Positions 50,864 to 60,600 of a stretch of DNA of 64,000 nt are shown one piece after another (the stretch's first letter is position 1; each line of letters opens with the position of its first letter). A program made the position numbers and the translations under genes. This stretch comes from Collinsella sp. (GTDB taxonomy: Bacteria > Actinomycetota > Coriobacteriia > Coriobacteriales > Coriobacteriaceae). The stretch is from contig JAHYYP010000004.1 in assembly GCA_019424905.1 (NCBI GenBank), positions 51,205-115,204 on the forward strand, given 5' to 3'. The notes under the pieces are model-generated. The model had not been told where the DNA came from. It worked only from the letters and a program-made list of their open reading frames with translations, and did not search any database.

Positions 50864-52069
50864 ATGAGCGGACTGATAATCGATAGCGAGGCGTGCGTTG
50901 GCTGTGGCCGCTGCGTTCGCGCCTGTGCCTCGGGTGGCATTGTGATGGAGGGCGAGCGCCCCAACCGCTGCGCCCATGTGACCGACGGCTGTATCTTGTG
51001 CGGCGGGTGCGTCGACGCCTGCCCCGTCAATGCCATTTCGATCGAGCGCGACGAGGCCGCCGGCGCGGTTGACCTCGATGCGTATCGAGACATATGGGTA
51101 TTCGTTCAGACCGACGATCACGATGTCGTGGCTCCGGTGGCCTACGAGCTCATGGGTAAGGGGCGCGAGCTTGCCGATGCTCGCGGTTGCCGTCTGGTGG
51201 CATTGGCCGGCATGGGCCCCGAGGGCTCGCTTGAGGACCTGGAACATCTGGTCTGCGCCGGTGCCGACGAGGTCGTGGTCTGCCGCGACGAGCGACTGCG
51301 CCAAAACGATGCGGAGATCTATGCTCGTCTCATCTGCGATTTGGTGGCCGAGCGCAGACCCGAGGCCATTCTGTACGGCGCGACCGCCTTTGGTCGTGAG
51401 CTGGCGCCCGGTGTGGCCGTACGCTTGCAGACGGGCCTTACGGCCGACTGTACGGTGCTTTCGATGGATACGGAGACGGGTCTACTGCAGCAGACCCGCC
51501 CGGCGTTTGGCGGCAACTTGATGGCCACCATTATCTGCCCCAATCATCGGCCGCAGATGGCAACGGTGCGCCCCGGCATCTTTGGGGCACCCAAGTTTGA
51601 CTACAGCCGCTCTGGCACGATTACCCAGGTATCGCTTGCGAATGATGTTAAGGCCCGTGTCGAGATCTCGATTCCCGCCGAGGAGTGGGGGCAGCAGGCA
51701 TCAATTGCCGATGCCGAGCGCCTGGTCGTGGTGGGCCGCGGCATCGGCTCCAAGAAGAATCTGCCCCTGATGCGAAAACTCGCCGATGCCTTGGGTGCCG
51801 AGCTTGGTTGCACGCGTCCCGTTGTGGAGGCAGGCTGGTTGGAGTATCGCCACCAGATTGGCCAGACCGGCGTGTCGGTTTCGCCCAAGCTCCTTGTGAG
51901 TATCGGCGTTTCGGGCGCTATCCAGCATCTTGCCGGCATCGGCGGCGCGGAGTGCATCATCGCTGTCAACGAGGACCCGGATGCCCCCATCTTCGGCGCT
52001 GCGCAGTACAAAGTTGTCGGTGACGCCGTCGAAGTTGTCGAGGAGCTTCTGGCCCAGCTCGAGCGCTAG
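50864..52069 (+). CDS. etfA: Electron transfer flavoprotein alpha subunit with N-terminal 2x[4Fe-4S] (LctC-like)
   Basis: A 401-residue EtfA with an added ferredoxin domain. Residues 8-57 carry two CxxCxxCxxxC clusters (ACVGCGRCVRACASG and GCILCGGCVDACPVN). The EtfA body follows, with the FAD-binding region RLVVVGRGIGSKKNLPLM, TRPVVEAGWLEYRHQIGQTG, IGVSGAIQHLAGIGGAE and AVNEDPDAPIFGAAQY. The extra clusters mark bifurcating or confurcating Etfs that exchange electrons with ferredoxin. It starts on the base after the etfB stop. Its 3' end overlaps the convergent HD-domain gene by four bases. Confidence 0.93.
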   Translation: MSGLIIDSEACVGCGRCVRACASGGIVMEGERPNRCAHVTDGCILCGGCVDACPVNAISIERDEAAGAVDLDAYRDIWVFVQTDDHDVVAPVAYELMGKGRELADARGCRLVALAGMGPEGSLEDLEHLVCAGADEVVVCRDERLRQNDAEIYARLICDLVAERRPEAILYGATAFGRELAPGVAVRLQTGLTADCTVLSMDTETGLLQQTRPAFGGNLMATIICPNHRPQMATVRPGIFGAPKFDYSRSGTITQVSLANDVKARVEISIPAEEWGQQASIADAERLVVVGRGIGSKKNLPLMRKLADALGAELGCTRPVVEAGWLEYRHQIGQTGVSVSPKLLVSIGVSGAIQHLAGIGGAECIIAVNEDPDAPIFGAAQYKVVGDAVEVVEELLAQLER

Positions 52070-52878
52070 GCGCTGGCCAGCCAGGCTCGCATCTCTTTCT
52101 TTAGGCGTTCCCAGGTCGCTTGCGTGGCGGGGTCGGTAAAGGGCCGCACGATACCAAAAGGTGCGTCGAGCAGGCGGTAGATATCGCCCTGCTTGCGCGT
52201 CAGCGCGCGGCTTGCCGGATAGACGAGCTCAAACATAAAGCAGATAAGCCCCACCAAGTAGTCCGCGGGCTCATCGCGCTCATCGCGCGTGACGCAGCGG
52301 TGCTCGTCAAAGGCAGCCAGCGTCGGTGCCGAGAAGTGGCTGGCAAGAAACACGTCCTCATCCACTTTGAGGATGGTGTCGACGGTGCTGTCGGCGATGG
52401 TGCGCATAATGTCGACCTTGTCGCCATCGCGCACAATATCGCAGAAGCGCCGCGTGCGCTCGTCGAGCTGCGCGGGTAGACGGAAATCGCTGTGATAGGC
52501 AATGCTTGCGCGAATCAACTCGTCTTCTACCGGATCGTCGATAAAGTCGCGGATACTTGTTGTCGCGGGCGCGTCTGCAGGGTTTTCGCCAAAGAGAACC
52601 TCGACGCCCAACGCCGCATGGCTCATGCTCTCGGCATCCTTAAACGTGTCCCAGCGTCGCAGCTGCTCAAAGCGACCCATATCGTGCAGCAGGCCGCAAA
52701 GCCACGCTAGGTCAATGTCCTGAGGTGACCAGCCCTGTTCGCGTGCCACGGCATCGCATGCCTCGGCAACGTGGTACGTATGCTCGATTTTGAGCGCGAT
52801 ACGCGGATTGGCGGCATCGTAGGCATCGGTGTAGGTTTTGAAGGCCGCGGCAGCCCGCGTTCGATCGATAGCTGTCAT
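52066..52878 (-). CDS. HD-domain phosphohydrolase
   Basis: A 270-residue HD superfamily protein. Metal ligands are in HTYHVAEACDA (H), WLCGLLHDMGRFEQ (HD), and SIAYHSDFRLP with RDGDKVDIMR. Members hydrolyse nucleotides or nucleotide second messengers, usually in the cytoplasm. No partner domain is fused. The substrate is unknown. It is convergent with the lactate operon. Confidence 0.82.
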   Translation of the reverse strand: MTAIDRTRAAAAFKTYTDAYDAANPRIALKIEHTYHVAEACDAVAREQGWSPQDIDLAWLCGLLHDMGRFEQLRRWDTFKDAESMSHAALGVEVLFGENPADAPATTSIRDFIDDPVEDELIRASIAYHSDFRLPAQLDERTRRFCDIVRDGDKVDIMRTIADSTVDTILKVDEDVFLASHFSAPTLAAFDEHRCVTRDERDEPADYLVGLICFMFELVYPASRALTRKQGDIYRLLDAPFGIVRPFTDPATQATWERLKKEMRAWLASA

Positions 52879-53015
52879 AATGACTTCCTAAAAAGTTGTG
52901 TCTTTCTGTGTCTTTCGATCCGGTGGCAATTGTAGGTGAACTCGGTTGCCATCGGGCGATGGTTCTGCCGCGTCGTTGAATGCGGCTCGGAAATCTTGTC
53001 GGGACGAGGAACGTT

Positions 53016-53708
53016 ATGGTGCTCAAAATCGTTAAAACCGTCTGGCCGGTGATGCTTACCTATGTTGCGATAGCCGCGCCGTGCGGAATGATTATGGCGC
53101 AGACGGGAATGGAACCCTGGATGGTTTTTGCCCTGAGCAGCACGTTCGTGACGGGCAGCGGGCAGTTTATGGTCTGTAATCTGTGGCTAGCAGGCGTGCC
53201 TGCGGCGTCGATCGTCGCGAGCGTCGCCGCAATCTCCTCGCGCTTTGCGCTTTACTCGGCATCGATCGCACCGCATTTGAGGGGTGCTTCGAAGCGTCAG
53301 ACGCTGGCTGTTGCCGCGACACTTACCGAGGAGGCATACGGCATTTCGCTTGCCAAGTTGGTTAAAGGGGAGGATTGGGGTCCGCTCGAGTCCTTTGTGC
53401 TCAACGTGATCCTCATCGCAACATGGGGCGTTTCGTGTACGACGGGCGCCATCGTCGGCGCCGTTGTTGATGTTCCCACCGCTATTGCGGGTTTTGTCTG
53501 CACATCGCTCTTTATCTGCCTACTCTTTTCGCAGCGACTGTCGCGCGGCAATGTCGTAGCTGCCGGTTTGGCTGCGGTGTCCGTCGCCATATGCAAGTTC
53601 TTGGGGTGGACGAATATCGCCGTGCCGGCAAGTGTGCTCGTCGGCGTTGTCACGGCACTCGCGTGCGATGTCCTCGCCGAGGGAAGGGGCGCTCGCGATG
53701 CCCGTTAA
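53016..53708 (+). CDS. azlC: AzlC-family branched-chain amino acid exporter subunit
   Basis: A 230-residue membrane protein. Start after GACGAGGAACGTT. Key pieces are AAPCGMIMAQTGMEPWMVFAL, VTGSGQFMVCNLW, SSRFALYSASIAPHL and TEEAYGISL, as in AzlC/BrnF. With AzlD it forms a two-subunit exporter for branched-chain amino acids in the inner membrane. The azlD start overlaps its end by 11 bases. Confidence 0.9.
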   Translation: MVLKIVKTVWPVMLTYVAIAAPCGMIMAQTGMEPWMVFALSSTFVTGSGQFMVCNLWLAGVPAASIVASVAAISSRFALYSASIAPHLRGASKRQTLAVAATLTEEAYGISLAKLVKGEDWGPLESFVLNVILIATWGVSCTTGAIVGAVVDVPTAIAGFVCTSLFICLLFSQRLSRGNVVAAGLAAVSVAICKFLGWTNIAVPASVLVGVVTALACDVLAEGRGARDAR

Positions 53709-54021
53709 TGAGTTTTTGGTTCTATGGCTGTCGTCATGGGCGGCCATCGCGTTTTTCCGCATTGCCCCGGCGTTTGCCTTGCGCGGGAGAACGCTGTCGC
53801 CCCGCGTTACCGAGGCCTTGGGTTATATTCCGCCTGCCGCCTTTGCGGCGCTGGTCGCCAACGATTTGATAAGCCCTGGCGCTTTCGACGCCGGCTTGTG
53901 GCAGGGCTTGATTCCCTGGATTGCGGCCGCCGGCGTCGTGGCGGTGGCAATCAAGACAAAGTCGATGTTGTGGTGCTGCGTCTCGGGCATCGTGTTCTAT
54001 ATCGTTTTGAGCTTCATATAA
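53698..54021 (+). CDS. azlD: AzlD-family exporter small subunit
   Basis: A 107-residue membrane protein with three or four helices. It starts inside azlC and shows FFRIAPAFALRGRTLSPRVTEALGYIPPAAFAALVANDL, the conserved AzlD/BrnE core. It pairs with AzlC for branched-chain amino acid export. Confidence 0.9.
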   Translation: MPVNEFLVLWLSSWAAIAFFRIAPAFALRGRTLSPRVTEALGYIPPAAFAALVANDLISPGAFDAGLWQGLIPWIAAAGVVAVAIKTKSMLWCCVSGIVFYIVLSFI

Positions 54022-54162
54022 GAGCGGAGCACGTTTAGCGTCCCGGCACACGTATCGAATTTCTCACCGAGCCGGTCTGCTTCTTCTGGTACCATGGTCA
54101 AACTTTACTGTAGCAAAGTATGACGTGGGCTTTTGTTCTGCGTCAGCGGAAATGGGGGTTTC

Positions 54163-55185
54163 ATGGCACAGGAAGCGACCGCCAACGAGCAAAAGAAATT
54201 CAAAGTCCCGCGTATCCCGGGTGACATCATGATCTACCCGATGATCGTTGGCCTTTTGCTCAATACCTTCTGCCCGCAGGTCTTTGAGATCGGCGGCTTC
54301 TTTACCGCCGCCTGCCGCGGTGGTTCCAACACCATCGTTGCCGCGATCCTGCTGTTTGTGGGTGCCGGCATCAGCTTTAAGTCCACGCCGGGCGCCATCA
54401 AGACCGGCATCGTTGTGCTGATTCCTAAGCTTGTTGTTGCGGCTGCCCTTGGCTTGGGTGTGGCATATTTCTTTAACGACAACTTCCTAGGTCTGAGCTC
54501 CGTGTCTATCATCGGCGGCATTACGTTTTGCAACATGGCGCTCTACACCGGCATCATGGGCGAGTTCGGCGACGAGTCCGAGCAAGGCGCCGTCGGTATC
54601 CTGTTCTTTACGGCCGGCCCCGCCGTCACGATGATCATCCTCGGTGTCTCGGGTCTCGCCAACATCCCCGTCGGCACCATCATCGGATCCATCCTGCCGC
54701 TTGTTATCGGCATGGTTCTGGGCAACTTGTTCCCGTTCATCAAGAACCTGCTGGTTCCCGGCGCCAATCCTGCGATTGCCGTTATCGGTTTTCAGCTCGG
54801 TGCGTCCATGAGTCTTTCGAGCTTTATCACCGGCGGCATTTCGGGCATCCTGCTGGGCCTCATCACGCTCTTTATCGTCGGTCCCATTACCTTTGCCTTC
54901 GAGCGCCTGTGCGGTGGTAACGGCAAGGCGGCCGTTGCCTGCTCCACTATCGCCGGCACGGCTATGACCACGCCGGTCGCCCTCGCCGAGGTCGCTCCGC
55001 GCTATGCCGAGCTTGCGCCCACCGCGTATGCGCAGATCGCCACCGCCGTCATCATCACGGCAATCATGGCCCCGATTCTGACCGGCTGGGTCGACAAGAA
55101 GTTTTGCCAGGGCAAGGAGGATCTGTCGCCTGCCGGTGTCGAGGCCATCGAGGAGGCCGTCGCGACCGACATCGATGGCGAATAG
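54163..55185 (+). CDS. kdgT: 2-keto-3-deoxygluconate permease family protein
   Basis: A 340-residue permease of the KdgT family. Start MAQEATANEQKKFK after a run of G at about 54150. Conserved parts are RIPGDIMIYPMIVGLLLNTFCP, FVGAGISFKSTPGAIKTGIVVLIPK, GGITFCNMALYTGIMGEFGDESEQGAVG, and AACSTIAGTAMTTP-like VACSTIAGTAMTTPVALAE. In other bacteria the family imports 2-keto-3-deoxygluconate from pectin or uronate breakdown, by proton symport. No kdg catabolic genes lie near it here, so the substrate could differ. It has its own leader with a hairpin, ACTTT/AAAGT, near 54110. Confidence 0.85.
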   Translation: MAQEATANEQKKFKVPRIPGDIMIYPMIVGLLLNTFCPQVFEIGGFFTAACRGGSNTIVAAILLFVGAGISFKSTPGAIKTGIVVLIPKLVVAAALGLGVAYFFNDNFLGLSSVSIIGGITFCNMALYTGIMGEFGDESEQGAVGILFFTAGPAVTMIILGVSGLANIPVGTIIGSILPLVIGMVLGNLFPFIKNLLVPGANPAIAVIGFQLGASMSLSSFITGGISGILLGLITLFIVGPITFAFERLCGGNGKAAVACSTIAGTAMTTPVALAEVAPRYAELAPTAYAQIATAVIITAIMAPILTGWVDKKFCQGKEDLSPAGVEAIEEAVATDIDGE

Positions 55186-55230
55186 CAATCGCTACCCATC
55201 AATGATGCCGGAGTGCAATTCGCGCCGTTT

Positions 55231-55274
55231 GAGCGCCCGAACGATGACTGTTTTGCAGTGACGTTCGGGCGCTC
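55231..55274 (+). terminator. Hairpin after kdgT
   Basis: GAGCGCCCGAACG (55231-55243) and CGTTCGGGCGCTC (55262-55274) form a perfect 13-bp stem with an 18-base loop. The T-run is missing, so it may be an RNA 3' stabiliser or a weak terminator. Confidence 0.6.
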
Positions 55275-55354
55275 TGCTATGATTCCCCTTACCCCTGCGG
55301 GTAGGGGGTGTTTGTTGCCCAGACCAGAATCGGGCGATTCTGACCACTTGAATA

Positions 55355-56515
55355 TTGAATGGATGGCGTCTAGTGGTTAAGGCACTCAAAATTGAGATAT
55401 TCCTGCTATGCATGATTGTTCTTATCGGGCTTGCCGCACGAAGCCGCCGCTCCTTGTTCTCGAGCACCCAGCAGCTTCTGTTTAGCATGCTGGGCTACAC
55501 GTCTGCAGCCTACATTTTCTTCGATATGATCTGGACGCTCTCGGACGGCGTGAGCACTCCTGTAGGCATCACGGCCAACTGGATTTCCAACGCGGTCTCG
55601 TTTTCGCTGTTCGCCATCGCGTGCCTCATTTGGTTTTTCTATTCCGAGACAGTGCAGGGCTCACGCCTTTTGACCGCGCGCTATAGGGTGGCGCTCGTGA
55701 CGTTGCCAACCGTATTGGTGGTCGTGCTGGCATTTACCAGCTACTGGACGCACACTATGTTCTATATCGATGCACAGGGCGTATATCGTCGCGGAGCGCT
55801 TTATATGATTCAGCCTATCGTTAGCTACTGCTACATCATATATACGTCTTTGCATGCCTTTATTCAGACTCGAAAAGTCGAAAGTCTGCAAAAGAAGGCC
55901 ATTTATCGCACCCTCGCCTTTTTTGCGGTTCCCGCTCTGGTGGGCGGTACCTTCCAGGTTTTGTTTTCGGTACCGGGCCTTTGTGTCGGTATAACGCTGA
56001 GCATCCTGCTGCTCTACATCATCTACCAGGAGCAGCTGATCTCGACCGACCCGTTGACTGGCCTCAACAATCGCAACCGTTTTGAGACCTATATGCTGTC
56101 GCTCTTTTCAAATGTGGATCAGGCCGAAGATGTATATCTGCTTATGATGGACGCTGACGGCTTTAAGCAGATTAACGACCGGTATGGACATGTTGAGGGC
56201 GATCATGCCCTCCAGGTCATATCTGCTACGCTCAAAGAGGTCTGCTCGGCGTCTGGTGGCTTTATCGCACGTTATGGCGGCGATGAGTTTGTGGTGCTTC
56301 AAAAGGCGACGGCGGAGCAGGACATCATGTGTCTGTGCGCGGCAATCAGCGACGAGCTCGCGCGCGCCGAGGTCCCGTATCTGTTGCGGATGTCCATCGG
56401 CTACGCACGGGTTGGTGATGGCGTCGATACCTGGCAAGACTTGCTTCGCGCTGCCGACGCGGAGCTTTACCGCGTAAAGCGCGAGAAGAAGAAAGCCGGC
56501 GTCCAGATACGCTAG
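55355..56515 (+). CDS. Membrane-bound diguanylate cyclase (GGDEF)
   Basis: A 386-residue protein. The N-terminal 210 residues contain about six hydrophobic segments, like a 7TM sensor. The GGDEF domain occupies residues 225-380 with STDPLTGLNNRNRFETYML, MMDADGFKQINDRYGHVEGDHALQ and the intact active site RYGGDEF. No inhibitory RxxD site is visible five residues before it. It should make cyclic di-GMP at the membrane. The start is uncertain: TTG at 55355 or GTG at 55373, both with poor ribosome sites. No linked EAL or PilZ gene is seen. Confidence 0.88.
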   Translation: MNGWRLVVKALKIEIFLLCMIVLIGLAARSRRSLFSSTQQLLFSMLGYTSAAYIFFDMIWTLSDGVSTPVGITANWISNAVSFSLFAIACLIWFFYSETVQGSRLLTARYRVALVTLPTVLVVVLAFTSYWTHTMFYIDAQGVYRRGALYMIQPIVSYCYIIYTSLHAFIQTRKVESLQKKAIYRTLAFFAVPALVGGTFQVLFSVPGLCVGITLSILLLYIIYQEQLISTDPLTGLNNRNRFETYMLSLFSNVDQAEDVYLLMMDADGFKQINDRYGHVEGDHALQVISATLKEVCSASGGFIARYGGDEFVVLQKATAEQDIMCLCAAISDELARAEVPYLLRMSIGYARVGDGVDTWQDLLRAADAELYRVKREKKKAGVQIR

Positions 56516-56617
56516 AAAAAAAGGGCGAACGCTGGCGTGCGTTGCGGCCCTCAGCTCACCGATGTACTCCATTAAGCTAAAGCATGTGAATCTCCTCTAC
56601 TAAATAAGGGCGGTTCG

Positions 56618-57553
56618 CTAGGCTTTTTTGGGTTTGTTGACGATGATGATGCCGCCGCAGACCAACAGCAGGGCAACAAGTACGGTAACGGGGCTCGTGC
56701 CAGCGCCCTCGCCGAGCAGCAGTGCGCTCAACAGCACGCCAAAGACCGGGTTCATAAAGCCAAAGACCGAAACGCGGCTGACGGGGTTGACGGCGAGCAG
56801 GCGGGACCACAGCGAGTACGCGACGGCGGAAATGAGCGCCATATAAATGATGAGCGCGATGGCGGGGGCGATTTCGGTGGGGGAAAACGTGCCGCCCATC
56901 AAAAACCCGATTGCGGTAAGGACCACGCCACCGACTAAAAACTGCCAGCCGGCGAGCAAGACGCCGTCATGCTCGCGCGAGAAGATGCCAATGAGGCAGG
57001 TCGACAGGGCGCCCGCAACAGTGGAAGCCAAGATAAATCCCTCGCCGTCGAGCGTAAAGCCAAAGGTGCCATCCGCGCCCGAAAGGTTGACGAGCGCGAC
57101 GCCTGCAAAGCCCAGCACACAGCCAAGCACCTTGGGCGTATTGAGCCTCTCGGTGTGAAATGCCAAGGCGGCAAAGAGAATTGCGAGGAAGTTGGCGCTG
57201 GCCTCGATGATGGAACTCGACATGGCGCTGGCGCGCGAGAGTCCTAGGTAGAAAAAGAAGTACTGCCCGATAGTCTGGAAGAGTGACAAGACAAAGATGG
57301 GCTTGATGTCACGAGCCTGCGGAATGAGGGGGCGGCGTTGGGCCGCACTCATCCCAACGATAACCAGGGCGCCGGCAAGCGTGAAGCGCAAGCCCGCAAA
57401 GAGCAGCTGTGAGGCGCTATCGTGCGCGGGGATGCCAAAGAGCCCGTAACCGATCTTGATGCAGGGGAAAGCCGACCCCCAGAGCGCACAGCAGACGAGG
57501 CAGCCCAGGATGAGCCCGGGTAGGGTGGCGAGATACGGCTTGCGGCTTTCCAT
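56618..57553 (-). CDS. EamA/DMT-family transporter
   Basis: A 311-residue membrane protein with two EamA repeats. Start MESRKPYLATLPG after CAGGAAGGACATC. Characteristic parts are CALWGSAFPCIKIGYGLFGI, LGLSRASAMSSSIIEASANFLA, and SRVSVFGFMNPVFGVLLSALLLGE. Ten helices and a basic C-terminus (KPKKA) fit. Function as an exporter of metabolites is inferred from the family. It lies beyond the terminator of purL, on the same strand. Confidence 0.88.
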   Translation of the reverse strand: MESRKPYLATLPGLILGCLVCCALWGSAFPCIKIGYGLFGIPAHDSASQLLFAGLRFTLAGALVIVGMSAAQRRPLIPQARDIKPIFVLSLFQTIGQYFFFYLGLSRASAMSSSIIEASANFLAILFAALAFHTERLNTPKVLGCVLGFAGVALVNLSGADGTFGFTLDGEGFILASTVAGALSTCLIGIFSREHDGVLLAGWQFLVGGVVLTAIGFLMGGTFSPTEIAPAIALIIYMALISAVAYSLWSRLLAVNPVSRVSVFGFMNPVFGVLLSALLLGEGAGTSPVTVLVALLLVCGGIIIVNKPKKA

Positions 57554-57587
57554 GATGTCCTTCCTGTATGCGCGAAGCAAAAAAGAA

Positions 57588-57614
57588 CCCGCCACCGGGT
57601 GTGCCGGTGGCGGG
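57588..57614 (-). terminator. Terminator of purL
   Basis: CCCGCCACCGG (57588-57598) pairs with CCGGTGGCGGG (57604-57614); the minus strand continues into TTCTTTTTTGC. It lies between purL and the EamA gene. Confidence 0.9.
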
Positions 57615-57651
57615 TGTTGTTACCCGAGGGGATTGTACCCGATGGGACGCA

Positions 57652-60600
57652 TTAAGCGAAGTAGGCCACGCCGCTCTCAAAGATCGGCATGAACTTATCG
57701 CCGGGGACATGCTCGGGCACGTTGCGGTACAGGTTGTCGCCACGACGCTCGGCATGGCCCATCTTGCCCAGGACGCGGCCGTCGGGGCTCGTGATGCCCT
57801 CGATGGCGAGTGCGGAGCCGTTGGGGTTGACGGAAAGGTCCATGCTGGGCTTGCCGTCCTCGCCCACGTACTGCGTGGCGACCTGGCCGTTGGCGATGAG
57901 CTGGGCGAGCACCTCGTCGCTGGCGACAAAGCGGCCCTCGCCGTGGCTGATGGCGACGGTGTAGGGGTCGTCCAGGCTGCACTGCGATAGCCACGGGGAC
58001 AGGTTGGACGAGATGCGGGTGCGCACCAGACGGCTCTGATGGCGACCGATGGTGTTGAACGTCAGCGTGGGCGCATCGGGCGTGGCGTCGACGATGTCGC
58101 CGTAGGGCACCAGACCGAGCTTGATCAGGGCCTGGAAGCCGTTGCAGATGCCCAGCATCAGGCCGTCGCGGGCCTTGAGCAGGTCGCGGACTGCCTCGGT
58201 GACCTCGGGAGCGCGGAAGAACGCCGTGATGAACTTGGCGGAGCCATCGGGCTCGTCGCCGCCCGAGAAGCCGCCGGGGATCATGACGATCTGGCTTGCA
58301 CGGATGCGGCGGGCAAGCTCGTGGGTGCTTTCGGCGACGGCCTCGGGCGTGAGGTTGTTGATCACGAAGGTGTCGGCCTCGGCGCCGGCGGCGCGGAAAG
58401 CGCGGGCGCTATCGTACTCGCAGTTGTTGCCGGGGAACACGGGGATTACCACGCGCGGGCGGGCGATCTTGGCGCCGCTGTACACGTGGATATCCTTGGC
58501 ACGGAAGTCGATGGTCTCGACCTTGGCAGTCTCGCCGGCGCTGCGGTAGGCAAAGACGCCCTCGATGCCGCTCTCCCAGGCCTCCTGGAGCTCGGCGAGC
58601 TCGATGACCTCGGAGCCGGTGTCGATGACATAGCCCTCGACGGTGGTGCCCAGGGGCTCGACGACAACGCCGTCGGCGATCTCGGGCAGCTCGGCATCCT
58701 CGGCGAGCTCGACGATAAAGCTGCCGTAAAGCGGGGTGAAGAGGCTCTCCACGTCTACATCCTCGGCAAGCTCGATACCGATCTGGTTACCGACGCACAT
58801 CTTAAAGAGGCTCTCGGCGCCGCAGCCGTAGCCGGGCGTGGAGACGGCCAGGGCGTCGCCGGTGGCGGTGAGCGCCTCGACGGCGTCAAATGCGGCGAGC
58901 AGCTGCTGGGCATCGGGGCGGTAGTCCTCGCCATAGGTGGCGGGGGCGACACGGACGACGCGATGCGTGAGACCCTTGAACTCGGGGGAGACAGCGCGGT
59001 CCGCCTTGCCAACGGCGACAGCGAAGCTGATCAGGGTCGGCGGAACGTTGAGCTCGCCGGCTTCGTCTTCAAACGAGCCACTCATGGAATCCTTGCCGCC
59101 GATGGCGCCGGCACCCAGGTCGACCTGGGCCATAAGGGCGCCCAGGACGGCTGCCATGGGCTTGCCCCAACGCTCGGCCTCGGTGCGCAGACGCTCAAAG
59201 TACTCCTGGAAGGAGAGATAGGCGCGCTTGTGCTCAAAGCCGGCGGCCACGAGCTTGGCGATGGACTCGACCACGGACAGGTAGGCGCCCGCAAACTGGT
59301 CGGCCTCCATCAGATAGGGGTTGAAGCCCCATGCCATAGCGCTCGCCGTGGTGGTCTCGCCGTCCACGGGGAACTTGGCGACCATGGCCGAGCTTGGGGT
59401 GAGCTGCGTCTTGCCGCCAAAGGGCATGAGCACGGTCGCGGCGCCGATGGTGGAGTCAAAGCGCTCGGAAAGACCCTTGTTGGAGGCGACGTTAAGGTCG
59501 GTGACGAGCGAGGTCATGCGCTCGGCAAGCGTGGTGCCGGCCCAGCTGGGCTGCCACACGCTGCGGGCGCAGACGTGGGCGACCTGGTGCTTGGGCGCAC
59601 CGTTGGAATTGAGGAACTCGCGGGACAGATCGACGATGGCGACGCCGTTCCAGGCCATGCGCATGCGCGGCTCGGCGGTAACCTCGGCGATGACGGTTGC
59701 CTCCAGGTTCTCCTCGGCGGCGTAGCCCATGAACTCCTCGACGTCACCGTCGGCGACGGCGCAGGCCATGCGCTCCTGGGACTCGGAAATGGCGAGCTCG
59801 GTGCCGTCCAAGCCGTCGTACTTCTTGGTCACGGTATCAAGGTCGACATACAGGCCGTCGGCAAGCTCGCCCACGGCGACCGAGACGCCGCCGGCGCCAA
59901 AGTCGTTGCAGCGCTTGATCAGACGGCAGGCGTCGCCGCGGCGGAACAGACGCTGCAGCTTGCGCTCGACCGGGGCGTTGCCCTTCTGGACTTCGGCGCC
60001 CGAGGTCTCGATGGACTCGGTGTTCTGGGTCTTGGAGGAGCCGGTGGCGCCGCCGATGCCGTCACGGCCGGTGCGGCCGCCCAGCAGGATGATCTTGTCG
60101 GTGGGGGCGGGGCACTCGCGACGAACGTGGTTTGCCGGGGTGGCGCCCACGACGGCGCCGACCTCCATGCGCTTGGCCACGTAACCGGGGTGATAGAGCT
60201 CGTTGACCTGGCCGGTGGCAAGGCCAATCTGGTTGCCGTAGCTGGAGTAGCCGGCGGCAGCGGTGGTTACGAGCTTGCGCTGCGGCAACTTGCCCTCGAG
60301 CGTCTCGGAAACCGGGACGGTGGGGTCGCCGGCGCCGGTGACACGCATGGCCTGGTACACATAGCTGCGGCCCGAGAGCGGGTCGCGGATGGCGCCGCCC
60401 ACGCAGGTGGCGGCACCGCCGAAGGGCTCGATCTCGGTCGGGTGGTTATGGGTCTCGTTCTTAAAGAGGAACAGCCAGTCCTGGTCCTCGCCGTCGACAT
60501 CGACCTTCACCTTGACGGTGCAGGCGTTGATCTCCTCGGATTCGTCGACATCGGTCATGACGCCGGTCTTCTTGAGGTACTTGGCGCCGATGGTGCCCAT

